Shown: positions 22,273-32,382 of the stretch, one piece after another
Position numbering within the stretch: position 1 is the stretch's first letter
Layout of the letters: each line of letters opens with the position of its first letter
Origin: Lepas anatifera
Lineage: Eukaryota; Arthropoda; Thecostraca; Lepadidae
Length of the DNA: 64,000 nt
Assembly (NCBI GenBank): GCA_034440635.1
Contig: JAOTON010000773.1
Span: 1,113,501 to 1,177,500 of the forward strand
Direction: 5' to 3'
Made by a program: the position numbers and the translations under genes
Notes under the pieces: generated by a model
What the model was told of the DNA's origin: nothing
Databases searched by the model: none
What the model saw: the letters and a program-made list of their open reading frames with translations, nothing else

Positions 22273-22871
22273 TTCACTGCATCTTTCCTGCCCTCACTCT
22301 AGAAATCAATGGTGGCCTCACCCCCACACTGCTGTCTGCTGTCCAATTGTGTATTTTCTTTGTTTTCTAAAGTAATCGACCATGTTTGAATATGTATGAT
22401 TGGTGACCTCAGTGAAAACACTAGTGCTTTTGAGACTGCCAAAATGTTGCATCACTGGTTGACACGACGTTGACGTTTTTACACTGAGCCCATTGCCCAT
22501 CGGTTGTTCGGACAAATTGACAAGGTTTACTGTCGTTGGGCAGTTTCTCTTCCTGTCCCCACTTAGAAGGTACGAGGTGAGACCTTTGCTTGGGTGCTCT
22601 TATCCCACGCCAATGCTCCCTGTGATTGGGCAAGTATGCCTATTGGGAGTAGCCCTAATAAGAAAATGAAATAAATAAGCCATGACGAAAATCTATTGGT
22701 GTATTGGCAACGTTTCCAATGTTAGCGTTGTTCAGTGTGTGTTTGATTTTAACGGTGGAGCGTTTCCTGATTTTCAATGTTTTTCCGTCTTAGTTTTGCG
22801 AGTGAATTGTGTGCTGAGTTCTTCTTTAGGAAAAATCGACAACAGCGTGTTAGGGCCTTTGCAATCTGATA
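22273..22871. other. Unannotated, possible intron
   Basis: No repeat or splice-supported frame was recognised. Confidence 0.35.
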
Positions 22872-22879
22872 ACAATAGA

Positions 22880-23067
22880 CAGGGGAGCCGCCACGGAATT
22901 TTTCAGGGGTGACGGACCCGGGCTGGTCCTGACCGGGGAAGGCGAATTTTTAGCATATTCGGTACCTGACAGTATTAATGACGATGGACCCACAAATTTT
23001 GGGGGGACGTCCCCCTGGTTGGCCAACAGGGGGATGTGTCCCCGTCCCCCCGCTTTCGGCGCCCGTG
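22880..23067 (+). mobile_element. hAT-type MITE, family F copy 2
   Basis: 188 bp, CAGGGGAGCCGCCACGG to TCGGCGCCCGTG. Flanks ACAATAGA (22872-22879) and GCAATAGA (23068-23075) match at 7 of 8. Same orientation as copy 1, 2.65 kb away. Confidence 0.92.
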
Positions 23068-23075
23068 GCAATAGA

Positions 23076-24196
23076 TATAAGTGGGTTCTACCCTGGGTCC
23101 TCTATTACCCTGGGTTCTACCGGCGGGTCAATTGTGTGCGTTGCAGGGCACCTAAATAAGTACGTTCAGCTCTTCAAGAGTGCAGGCAGCCTATGGTGAT
23201 GTGGGAGCTTTATTCAATGACACTACTTGAATTAATCACTAGAGATGCCTATGTTTAGAAGCGTGGAGCAGCAGGCTGCTCGATGCTACTGGGATCAAGC
23301 AGCGTACTGTGGCCTACACCTAGCGGAAAGTTTAGTAACTAAAGCTTATTATTTTGAATAGATGGCGCTAGTAGATACAGCAGGTTCCTCTATTCTGAGA
23401 AAGCGCTTTCTACAAATACGGGGCCCGCAGGTAAACTTGAGCAAGGTGATAGATAGTGGACATTTCTCAATGGTGGATTCAGGGGGATAAAGAAAAGGTA
23501 GTTCCCAAAAGAAAAGGCTCGGGGAAAACTATATTTTCCCCTCCAAAGTGGTCGACCTTTTGCCCCGGCTCCCTTAGTTAATAAGCAAGGTTTTCGGTGC
23601 TTCAACTGGACCAGTCAACTTCAAACAGAACAAGTCAACTTCAGTGAAAAATTGGATTTTGGTTCTCTTGATGTTATAATCACTTTCGAGTGAATTTCCG
23701 GTAAAATCCTCCCTGATCTCCGGTTGTCACGCCCTTGCTCGCTAGGCTGGAGAGGTACACAGGAAAGGAAGCACAAGTACCTGTGGTGCATTTCCTCTTA
23801 AAGCTACGTTTATTTTCAATAAAAAAGCCTGTCGAACGCTGTTGTTACAGGGTTGTTTCTTTTCCCACTGGCATTCTCTGAAAATATGGTTGTTCTTGCA
23901 TGCAGTAGTGGTTGGAATCTCCCCGGTGATATCCTGACAAGCCCAAGCCTGGTGTAGTGTATTCTGTTTGGCATTGATCCAGTCCCTATGCTGGTCTAGT
24001 TTGATTTTATTAATAATATAGATATCTGTTTTTTTAGTCTTGCCATTCAATGGCTTATGTGAAAGGATGCGAACAAATTTGAATTATTCGGCCATAAATC
24101 AGAATTATCCTCGTTGTCCTCCTTATCGTATTTTTTTAATATCCCACATGTGGAATGCTGTGCGCTTTTTTCATGGGATTTGAACTGAAGTAATCA
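23076..24196. other. Unannotated, one solitary MITE end
   Basis: CAATGGTGGATTCAGGGGG at about 23469 resembles a MITE 5' end, but no partner terminus was found. The remainder shows nothing. Confidence 0.35.
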
Positions 24197-24204
24197 TGTG
24201 ATGG

Positions 24205-24339
24205 CACTGGTGGACGCAGGAGCGCCGTTTGGGGGGGGGCAACTCTGGAAAAATCGTAAAAACAGCATTTTTAAGAACATCGGCTAAAATTTCGCCATTT
24301 GGGGGGCATGGCCCTTTGTTCTCTCTGGATCGGCTAGTG
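24205..24339 (+). mobile_element. hAT-type MITE, family C copy 3 (exact 8-bp TSD)
   Basis: 135 bp, CACTGGTGGACGCAGG to CTGGATCGGCTAGTG. Flanked by TGTGATGG at 24197-24204 and 24340-24347, exact. Core TCGGCTAAAATTTCGCC is shared with 15649. Confidence 0.93.
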
Positions 24340-24347
24340 TGTGATGG

Positions 24348-24933
24348 ATTATACCGGAAGCTTCCTGATTGATATTTAATTTGCCCCAGAGCTCACTGTT
24401 CACGAATAGGTGAACATAAAAAGAATCGAAATACTCCCGCTCTCGATACGATTCCCTTTAACTGTACATTTTTGTCACCTCAACCAGGCAACAATCACTT
24501 AAAACATAAACCAAGCAAAATCCAGATATTGCTGTGTTGCATTGCATTTTGTATCGTATATGTGTTTTTCTTAATATGGCAGCACAAGGCGCTACCAAAT
24601 TATTATGTGACTCCTGTAGAGTTGTTGCTCATCTCTGGGAAAAGAGAATGAATGAAATAGTACGAAACTTTGAGCATTTAAGTCATTTTTCAGCCCAAAC
24701 ATAATCCAATGAAAACTTTTCAATGGAAAGCTCTTGCAAAACTATTCCTCTCTGGTTTCATCGCGGTGCCACTTTTAATTAAAGTTATGGCCATTGTAAA
24801 TGGCTTAATATTTCGGATAACGCGTTTGTCAAACCGATTGGAAATAGGTGCTCAACGGCGGACATTTTGATGTCGTTTCCTTATGTTCCAAGTAAGGTCT
24901 GCGAGTCTATGTTTTAATCGAGAGGAATGTGTG
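24348..24933. other. Unannotated, possible intron
   Basis: AT-rich sequence without recognised features. Confidence 0.35.
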
Positions 24934-25155
24934 CCTAGACGGATCCAGGATTGCCGATCGGGGCCTTCCGGGGGGCCATCCGGACCGGGGCGCCTTGACC
25001 GGCAAAACCTATCGGTGGGCGCCAAATCCTGTCGGTGGGCGCCGACTCGTATCCTGGGGGGTGGGAAGCGACTTTCGGGGGTGTATCGACCTTTCAGGGG
25101 GCGCCGGGGTCGATCGGGGGCAGTGCCCCTTGTTGCCCCTTGCCCCTGGATTTGT
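24934..25155 (+). mobile_element. hAT-type MITE, family A copy 3, 3' end decayed
   Basis: Starts CCTAGACGGATCCAGG and carries the family A blocks GGCGCCAAATCCTGTCGG and TCGACCTTTCAGGGGGCG. The distal end reads CCTGGATTTGTGCGG and is too diverged to place exactly, and no target duplication is visible. Confidence 0.75.
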
Positions 25156-25383
25156 GCGGAATAAGAGGAGTGGCTGACTAATAATGGAGAATATGCCAGA
25201 CACCAGTGCCGAGAGGCTGGTCACTTTTCCAAACTCTCCCATAAATCAACCAGTGCTAAATGACATTGAAACATAGACAGGATAATTCCTGATTTTTAAT
25301 TTGATTTTATAATTTCATGTTATAACAATAATTTCAGGATAATTTCAGGTTTTTACAGTCTTTCAAACTATCCTGATTTTACA
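25156..25383. other. AT-rich spacer with short local repeats
   Basis: Phrases such as GGATAATTTCAGG and CCTGATTTT recur several times within 120 bp, suggesting a decayed short tandem repeat. Confidence 0.35.
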
Positions 25384-25391
25384 GTTTCACC

Positions 25392-26135
25392 CAGGGGAGG
25401 ATCCAGGTGGTTCAGTCCGGCCATCTTTTTCCTTCCTTAAAGCAGGGGCGTCGCCACCATGGGGGCCATGAGGGCCGTTACCCCCATGATTGGTTTTTGG
25501 AGGCCCTCCACCTCATTCAGGAGGCCCCTTTGATACTTCGATTCTAGAATCACCCCTTGATTATTATCAATACTATGCTGAGTATCAGTAATACGCAACA
25601 TGATTATAAAGGAGGCCTCCTAATTGGCCTACACAGGAGGACCCATTATCTGTAAGGGAAGCTCCATAGCAGCCAACCTAGGAGACCCCTTTACCTAAAA
25701 AGGAGGCCTTCTAAACTGCCCACATAGGCGACCCCTTTACTTAGGAGGCAAGTCCCCAAAACAGCCTCTCGAGGGGGCCCCCGTACTTATAAAGGAGACC
25801 CACTAAATGCCCTACGCGAGATGCTTTTACTTATAAAAAATCCCCCTAAACGGTCAGTACAAGGAGGCCCCTTACTTATAAGTAAAGCCCATAAATTGCC
25901 TACAAAGTGGAGGCTTCCAAAAGCTAGAAGCCCTCCTCAGGACCAGGGATAGGAGGCCCATTTCGATCCTGGCCCCATGTGAAGAAATCCGTAGTGACGC
26001 CCCTGTCTCAAAGCAACTGTTGTCTCCAAACCTGGCCAATTTTGACCAATTTTCCTCATCAACTCTGTGTTTTTATGTTTTTATTATGATAGCCACTTAT
26101 TCCCCTCCTAAATAGTCGGTCCAGATCTGCCCCTG
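25392..26135 (+). mobile_element. Outer hAT-type element of a nested pair (exact 8-bp TSD)
   Basis: Ends CAGGGGAGGATCCAGG and CCAGATCTGCCCCTG. Flanked by GTTTCACC at 25384-25391 and 26136-26143, an exact duplication. A second element (25443-26005) occupies most of its length; without it and one duplicated octamer this element would be about 173 bp. Confidence 0.9.
25443..26005 (+). mobile_element. Inner hAT-type element with internal repeats
   Basis: 563 bp with termini CAGGGGCGTCGCCAC and GTAGTGACGCCCCTG. Flanks CCTTAAAG and TCTCAAAG match at 6 of 8. The interior is made of 50-60-bp degenerate units built on GGAGGCC...TTTACTTATAAA...CCTAAA...GCCTACA. Such internal minisatellite growth is common in non-autonomous hAT elements. 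No transposase coding is present. Confidence 0.82.
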
Positions 26136-26149
26136 GTTTCACCAAACCA

Positions 26150-26345
26150 TCGTGGCGGATTTAAGGGGGCAAAGGGGCCATAGCCCCCTCTAAAGCCTAA
26201 AATAGTATATTTTTCCTCTCTAAAGGACGAAATGTTGGCCGTTTGTCTTTTAAACGCTATTTTTTGCGCGATTTTTTTCTCGATTTAGCCCCCCCAAAAA
26301 CGTTGGCTCGGCCCCCTCCAAAAGCTGCTCCTGGATCTGCCAATG
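26150..26345 (-). mobile_element. hAT-type MITE, family E copy 2
   Basis: 196 bp, TCGTGGCGGATTTAAGG to CTGGATCTGCCAATG. Flanks CCAAACCA and TCAAACAA match at 6 of 8. Reverse orientation to the copy at 13784. It sits only 14 bp beyond the nested pair. Confidence 0.82.
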
Positions 26346-26353
26346 TCAAACAA

Positions 26354-27458
26354 TGACCAGCTCGACCACCCTCCCCCGTTATGCATTATTTGACTCGTCC
26401 CCGTTGCGTGGATCATCCTCATACAGGCCAATTTGATACATCAGCTGCAAGGCAGGAGGGGCTTCCGGCACCCACCAAGCACAGATATCCCTGATGTACT
26501 TGCTGCAGTACTGAAATATTGCAGCACCTACTGCAGCACACCCACTAATCTCATGACGACATTTATACCTACAGCTTTTTACTGTTGCTGGCTTATTCTG
26601 CTAGATTATTTTCATATGTGCTCGCAAGTGTTTCAGTCAGCTTTCCATTGCAGGCGACCGCTGCCTGCAATGTCGCTGGTTTTCAATTTAAACTGCTGCG
26701 GGTGCTTCGGAGGGGGATTTTGTGACTAATACGCCAAATAGACAGCCTTAATGCATCGCATGTGACTATCTCTCTCCTCCACTCGCTTTCCCGCTTGAAA
26801 ATGCTAAACAGAGACGAAAAATTGTTCTGGACTCAAATCATTGCAGATAATTTTCGAGATCGAGTCAGTTCGAGCGCTACAACAGGTCTCCATCCTTCCA
26901 AAGCGACATCTGATCTGTCGCGCACACCTTGAATTAGGGACTATTTTGTTCACCTCTGGCTGCGGATGTATAACGGTGGGGCGGCTGCAACTGACGACCG
27001 CCGGAGGGGCGTGTCGCCTCCGGGCATTTACTGCCGCGGGGAGATGACTCAAGTGCCGCCGATTGTCGTTAGGGTGCGTTTTGCCGCGTTCGCCCGGGCC
27101 AGATGGCCCCTAAGGGGTGCTGCTGGCCCGTTTGCCGCCGGCAGGCGTGCAGACGGGGGTGTTGTTCCGTGCGATATCGCTAATTCAGGCTACTGACCCC
27201 CGACGCCGCAGCTAGCTGCCGCAGTAGCACACCAGAAAATCTGGCCTTCAGCGTCGGCAGGCTCAGCCTCTCAACCAGTGCATTTTTCTCGAATTTCCAC
27301 TGGGAACCAGTATTGGAACAGGACACTCACTGGTACCGAAAGAGGGCCACTTTTTTAAAAGGGCCACTCACTGACCACTACCAGTACCTAAGGCGTCAGA
27401 TGTTAAAACTGGGAAGGATACTCTTTTTCCTATTAATATACTTTGGTTTCTTGTTTAG
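26354..27458. other. Unannotated; CpG-rich 26950-27200
   Basis: 26950-27200 is CpG-dense (GCCGCC and GGCCC blocks) but has no splice-supported frame. It may be an intragenic CpG island. Confidence 0.3.
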
Positions 27459-27591
27459 TATAGCACACATGGTCAGGCGAGAATTTTGGCATCCAGAAAA
27501 GAGCACAGTAGCCTTTGCCAGACAAAGAGGAAACCCGCAAATGTGCCCAGCTGAAAGGGCATCAGTCTTGGAGGAAAGTCTGGAGGACTGA
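27459..27591 (+). CDS. Candidate terminal exon, unidentified (alternative to 28201 exon)
   Basis: Acceptor TACTTTGGTTTCTTGTTTAG ends at 27458 after a long pyrimidine-rich stretch. One frame stays open to TGA at 27589-27591, entering in phase 2: IAHMVRREFWHPEKSTVAFA, RQRGNPQMCPAERASVLEES, LED. Phase 2 does not fit the phase-1 donor at 19978, so it cannot follow that exon directly. The opposite strand is also open here, which weakens the case. Confidence 0.22.
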
Positions 27592-28200
27592 AGATCATTG
27601 CTTTGGGGGAGGCTGCAAACCGAAAATGGACGTCTCCACACAAAAATACTAAAAATAAGGAATGTCAGGTGCCCACTCCTGGCTCAGACCTTTTGTCGGG
27701 CGGAAACTCCGTTTTCATAAACATTGGTTTTTAGATCTTTTTGTCTTTTCATGAATATTATTCACCAATTGTTTAAAAAACATCAGTCGTGAAACCGCAG
27801 GATAGAACTATACTTGTTGCGTGTTTTGAAGTCAGCTATTCAGCACGAGGAGTTGTTCTTTGTAGTATTTTATTCTGCCGAGATCAGCGTTAAGATTTTT
27901 CCTGTCTAGTGGCGTTGGTCATAATAGGTATTTCCCGTTGCAAGAATCCCTTTCCCGTATGCAACAACATATTCCCTTATGCAATAATCCTTATCCGAAG
28001 ACCATAAACCGTAAAGAAGGCATATATGCAATGTTTTAGCGCTGTTTATGGGACACAGAGAAATTGTCGATCAGTTGGTTCTAACATGCGTGGAAGATGA
28101 GATCCAAGGAGGATATGATTTAGTCCCGAATCGAGGTGTTCGGTGGATACACCCGGCGGATGGATACTCGGCAACCTCAAGCTCATTCATGCCTGTTCAG
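27592..28200. other. Unannotated, possible intron
   Basis: Nothing recognised apart from a degenerate TTCCCxTTGCAA repeat near 27930-27990. Confidence 0.35.
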
Positions 28201-28412
28201 TTTTGAAGGATAAGTTGAGACTGAGGCTGAATTCCCGACGTTCATCCGCGCGTAGTGGAGAAGTCAAACTGGAGGACCCTCGACAAGTGGAGGACGCGCC
28301 GGGGGCTCTCAAGAGCTTCTGGGATACATCGACGGTCTATAAACAGGCTGGCGCTGGCAGAAGAGCCTTTGAATCCCACTTCAGAAGCGAGATGATTGGA
28401 CTGTCAAATTAA
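28201..28412 (+). CDS. Candidate terminal exon 4 of a four-exon model
   Basis: Acceptor CATTCATGCCTGTTCAG ends at 28200. The frame enters in phase 1, compatible with the donor at 19978, and is open to TAA at 28410-28412. It reads LKDKLRLRLNSRRSSARSGE, VKLEDPRQVEDAPGALKSFW, DTSTVYKQAGAGRRAFESHF, RSEMIGLSN: a basic/serine stretch, an acidic stretch and a charged C-terminus. Codon use looks coding-like and differs from the AT-rich flank. The frame is also open for about 80 bp upstream of the acceptor. No AATAAA lies close downstream; a (TA)n tract and the Penelope fragment follow. Family not recognised. Confidence 0.3.
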
Positions 28413-28555
28413 TGGCGCCCTCACGCTTCCGGGGTAGATAGGCTTGCTTTTGACTAGCTCCGGCTTATGTTCTGAGTGTATCCTGGGTGCGACTTCAGCA
28501 AATGTGGTTGGATGTGACTTGTTGAAGTACACCTACAGAGCTAGGAGAGACAAAC

Positions 28556-28558
<3 letters not shown>

Positions 28559-28589
<31 letters not shown>
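28559..28589 (+). repeat. (TA)n microsatellite
   Basis: About 15 TA dinucleotides, 120 bp before the left arm of the Penelope fragment. Confidence 0.95.
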
Positions 28590-28592
<3 letters not shown>

Positions 28593-28710
28593 AGTAGTTG
28601 GGCAATATATCCTCTTCGATGCACCGACTATTGAATAGTATTGCTGATTCGCACTTTGATAACTTTTTTTGTTGTTTAATTATATTATTGATGGTTTGTT
28701 TGGTTGCAAT

Positions 28711-29008
28711 TGAAATGTCTTTGGTCAAATCAGTAAAGTTCATTAAAAATATTACAAATATAAGTTCGAGCTTTCGAATGTATTGGACATTGATTATCAA
28801 GATAAGAGAAAGAGCGGCTCACGTTTTCTTAAATATAGTTGTTTGAAAAATATAGCACCGAGTAATTAGCTCTAATCAGTTGAAAGACCTTCTATGTAAA
28901 GAAATATCATTAAATTTTTGCCGACTACTTGCTATGGAATTATCTCATGAGTACAAAACTACAATTCTTATATCATCTTATCACAGTTTCATAGTCACAC
29001 TACATTAA
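28711..29008 (+). repeat. Left inverted arm of Penelope-like fragment
   Basis: 298 bp that pairs as an inverted repeat with 29752-30049, at about 97% identity by eye. Penelope-like elements are known to carry long terminal repeats in direct or inverted arrangement, which fits this structure. Confidence 0.9.
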
Positions 29009-29116
29009 TACATAGTTAGTCACAAGGCATTACAATACAATATAGAAACATTCACATTGTCAACACATGGTATGTTATACATTACATATATCACACATAT
29101 TCGTTTTTTCTATTAT

Positions 29117-29757
29117 TTAACCCATCCCCCATAGTGACAACTTGGCGAGTCTAACGTTTTTTTGTGTGTTGATCTGCGGTGCGAGTTGTTTGATGTATAT
29201 TGCTTCAATGATTTCTATCTTGTTGTGGTCAGTGCTGGAGTGTATTATATGTGTGTTATCAATAAGCATTTGTCTTGTGAGTGTTGTGTTGTGTTCTTGT
29301 TGTAGATGATCCTTAGGGGCTCCCTCGTGGAGGTGCATGGTAAGACGACGAGATAAAGTGGTTGATGTGTACCCGATGTAGTTTACCTTACGAAGTCTGC
29401 AACCTTCGTCGGGACATTGAAATTGGTAAACTGCATTAGTACGCATCAACCACTTAATCTTCGTGGAATTGTTGCACATTACAAGGTTTTTTGTTTTCGT
29501 GTTCTGGTAGTATATGTGAAGATTGATGAAGATTGATTGCGTGATTCTCTTTACATTTGATGTTTCTTTTAAGTATGCTTTTCAAAATCTTCTCATCTGT
29601 TTCGTACTGCGAGTTCACGTGATTTCGGTAGTAGAGATGGTGTGTTACTGTTTGTGCTTGGTCTGATGTTTTGCTGGTGTATTTGTTGTCTAGTTGTCTT
29701 TTGATTTCTGCGTCTACGTCTTGGTTAGAATATCCGTTATTTACTAGATTTTTAATG
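29117..29757 (-). pseudogene. Penelope-like retroelement, C-terminal GIY-YIG endonuclease fragment, frameshifted
   Basis: On the minus strand two overlapping frames form one domain. The first (29757 to about 29460) contains HHLYYRNHVNSQYETDEKIL and KSILKRN, the linker after the reverse transcriptase in Penelope-like elements. After an A-run (minus strand, about 29486-29492) the frame shifts to TKNLVMCNNST, then TNAVYQFQCPDEGC, VNYIGYTSTTLSRRLTMHLH, and the distal IIEAIYIKQLAPQIN. AVY/YIG, the RRL helix and the late Glu correspond to GIY-YIG nuclease landmarks. The reverse transcriptase is missing, so the element is dead. Neighbours: 298-bp inverted arms. Confidence 0.85.
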
Positions 29758-30049
29758 TAGTGTGACTATGAAACTGTGATAAGATGATATAAGAATTGTA
29801 GTTTTGTACTCATGAGATAATTCCATAGCAAGTAGTCGGAAAAAATGTAATGATATTTCTTTACATAGAAGGTCTTTCAACTGATTAGAGCTCATTACTC
29901 GGTGCTATATTTTTCAAACAACTATATTTAGGAAAACGTGAGCCGCTCTTTCTCTTATCTTGATAATGAATGTCCAATACATTCCAAAGTTCGAACTTAT
30001 ATTTGTAATATTTTTAATGAACTTTACTGATTTGACCAAAGACATTTCA
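29752..30049 (-). repeat. Right inverted arm of Penelope-like fragment
   Basis: Reverse complement of 28711-29008 with only a handful of mismatches. It directly abuts the coding fragment, and the outer edge runs into (TA)n at 30060. Confidence 0.9.
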
Positions 30050-30058
30050 GTACTTAGA

Positions 30059-30059
<1 letters not shown>

Positions 30060-30096
<37 letters not shown>

Positions 30097-30166
30097 TCTG
30101 TATATATACTTTTGTATATACTTCAGTACTTCAGTACATATATACATATATATATATATATATATT
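30060..30166 (+). repeat. (TA)n tracts
   Basis: Two TA tracts (30060-30094 and about 30138-30166) separated by CAGTACTTCAGTAC-like sequence. Confidence 0.93.
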
Positions 30167-30298
30167 CACAGGATTTAAACATTTGGCATAAATATTTGTG
30201 GATCATTAGTACATTTCTATTGTGCACAGGTCTTTTTCAGCGATGTTTAGGGTTTTGGGCCGTTGTATGTATATTATACAATGTACCGTGTGCAACAG

Positions 30299-30305
<7 letters not shown>

Positions 30306-30348
<43 letters not shown>

Positions 30349-30402
30349 TACATACATACATACATACATACATGCATACATACATACATACATACATACA
30401 TA
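30306..30402 (+). repeat. (TA)n followed by (CATA)n
   Basis: About 20 TA units change directly into CATA tetramers with one GCATA interruption. Confidence 0.95.
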
Positions 30403-30483
30403 TTCCTGACACTTCCACTGGTCCTTATAGCTCTGTTCTTCTGATATGTGCATTTCAGACCACGACCCTTTTCAGTTTGTCCT

Positions 30484-30590
30484 GATACTGAGTGGCTCTG
30501 AGTACTGAGTACCCTGGTACTGAGTGGTACTGAGTACTCTAGTAATGAGTAGCACTGAGAAGCGAGTAGCCCGGTACTGAGTGGAGCTGA
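30484..30590 (+). repeat. Degenerate (TACTGAGTGG)n cluster
   Basis: Around ten imperfect copies of a TACTGAGT-based motif just before the element at 30621. Confidence 0.7.
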
Positions 30591-30620
30591 AATCACTGCC
30601 ACCATGGGGGAGTACCACCG

Positions 30621-31722
30621 CAGGGACGGATCCAGGGCTTCGTTAAAGGGGGGCAGACTCGGGGGCCGGCCAATCTACCATTTGGGGACGGTCTAAAAAA
30701 TGTCCCTAAGGAGGCGGAGTATTTCTCAAAGCGTATCTCGTGAATCAAATGCCTATGGAGCAGAGCGCTCCTACCCGGATTACTTTCTAAAGTCGACGTC
30801 ACGCAGGCACGGCCCTTGAATATTTTTAGTGTCAATTTCTGGCCCCAATTTGCACTGTCCGTGCAGAGCGGATAGTGAATTTCTACATGTGTGTGAACTT
30901 TTTGGGATTTACACTTTTTTGGGGGTGCAAACAAGATTTTGTGGATGCTTTCAGCCGAGCTTTCTTTTTTACAACGAAGACGTAGGGACTTCTCTTTATA
31001 GTCTGGATTAAGCTGTGCCTTAGTGGCACTGCGAAAGAAAATTTCGGCAAGATAAGTAAATAATTCTAGTCTTAAGGCAACATCCAAATAGAGGGATAAG
31101 TAAATTTGGGTACAAAAGAGCAGCCAGTCGGCGAAAAGTGGCATGCAATCATCCACTAGGGAGCGACCAAAAGTAAATGAGGACGATCCGTGCTGCAAGA
31201 GGCCGCCCTAGGGCTGCAGAGGGCGGTCAATCATGAAATAGCGGCGCCCAACCGCAAAGTAGAGAGTGGCTAGAGGTGAATGAGGGTGGCCCTTTTTGAA
31301 GCGGGGCGCCCTCAGGCTGCAAAAGAGCGGTCAATGTAAAAGGGGAGGTGCGCGCATTTCTACAGAAGAGGGCGGCGAAAATTGGATGAGGGATCTATGT
31401 TTCAGTGGGGCGCCCCGGGACTAGGAAAGAGTGGTCAATCGTGAAATAGGGCACCGAACCACAAAATAAAGGGTGCCAGAGGTGAATGAGGGCGGTCAAC
31501 GTTGAAGTGGGACGACCCATGGCATGCCGGGAGCAGCTGATACCAAATCCAGGGCGGTTCATGACGGAATAAACTACCTTCAAGTGGCTTATTCTTTGCA
31601 TTCGGGTCTAACATATACAGTTCGTACCCAAGCCGCGTTCAATTTCGGAAATCAGCAAGGGGCGACCTCTGGGCCCTAAAGGGGCTACTGTCTCCCTTCG
31701 CCATCCATTGGATCCGTCTCTG
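30621..31722 (+). mobile_element. 1.1-kb non-autonomous hAT-like element with internal tandem repeat
   Basis: The ends CAGGGACGGATCCAGG and TTGGATCCGTCTCTG pair as inverted termini. From about 31190 to 31530 there are three degenerate ~110-bp units with the order GCGGTCAAT, TGAAATAG, GCGCCC, AGGTGAATGAGGG. No transposase coding was seen. The flanks share CACCGC but are out of register by one base, so the target duplication is not certain. Confidence 0.7.
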
Positions 31723-31790
31723 CACCGCCTCATTGGAAGCGGAGCAAGAAGTCAGAAAAGGTAGACAGGAGATAACAGTCTGTTGTCAAC

Positions 31791-31997
31791 CTATTCAGAT
31801 GCAGACGTTTGGAGCTGCAATGTTACAACTGTGACGCCATTTTCGTAGAGCGTCGCTCTGTCAAAATGGCATTCGTGCTCGCTCCCGACAACATTTGAGC
31901 TGTCTGGTAGTCTAATGGTCTCATTTACAGAACGCAGGAACAGGTGTCTCAAGCTCCGGATGGAGTCCGTGGGAAATTGGTGCTGATCTGGTCCCAT
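31791..31997 (-). CDS. Candidate terminal exon or small ORF, unidentified
   Basis: 68 codons on the minus strand from ATG at 31997 to TAG at 31791, with coding-like codon use: MGPDQHQFPTDSIRSLRHLF, LRSVNETIRLPDSSNVVGSE, then HECHFDRATLYENGVTVVTL. A pyrimidine-rich stretch (TCTCTTTTCTTTCGGC) lies just upstream and the phrase GGGACCAG|ATCAGC could serve as an acceptor, so this may be a terminal exon rather than a start. It overlaps no repeat. No family recognised. Confidence 0.27.
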   Translation of the reverse strand: MGPDQHQFPTDSIRSLRHLFLRSVNETIRLPDSSNVVGSEHECHFDRATLYENGVTVVTLQLQTSASE

Positions 31998-32179
31998 GAA
32001 GAGAAAATGCCGAAAGAAAAGAGACTGTTTTCTAAAAAAGAGACTAGTTGGGTCGATAAATCTGAGGTGTGAATCCTCTTGAACGTACAGTCTGTCTTAT
32101 ATGTATCGTTCCTATTGTCTGGTCGTCAAGTCGAATAGTTTTGAAAACCCCACGTTTAATAATGATCACAATCTTAACA

Positions 32180-32382
32180 CCGGGGTGGATTCAAGATGGG
32201 ACTCAGTGCCGTATCTATGTGGATGGGTTCGGATCTATGCCAATGGTTGTGCAGGGAAGGGTGGGGGGGGGCAAACGAAGTCCAAAATCGTGAAAACACA
32301 ACGCCTTTAAGGAGATGGGCTAAAAACGGGATTTTTGGGGGCAAGCGGCTTTTTGCCTTCCCCACTCCTGGATCTGCCTCTG
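32180..32382 (-). mobile_element. hAT-type MITE, family C-like, diverged
   Basis: Begins CGGGGTGGATTCAAG and ends CTCCTGGATCTGCCTCTG. It has a G-run and an AAAATCG...GGGCTAAAA core as in family C, and is longer because of extra sequence near its left end. No target duplication is evident. Confidence 0.6.

Noticed and set aside
28711..30049. Inverted arms as a DNA transposon with long TIRs
   Set aside because: The enclosed GIY-YIG and linker motifs are Penelope-like, and inverted terminal repeats are known for that group; no transposase.
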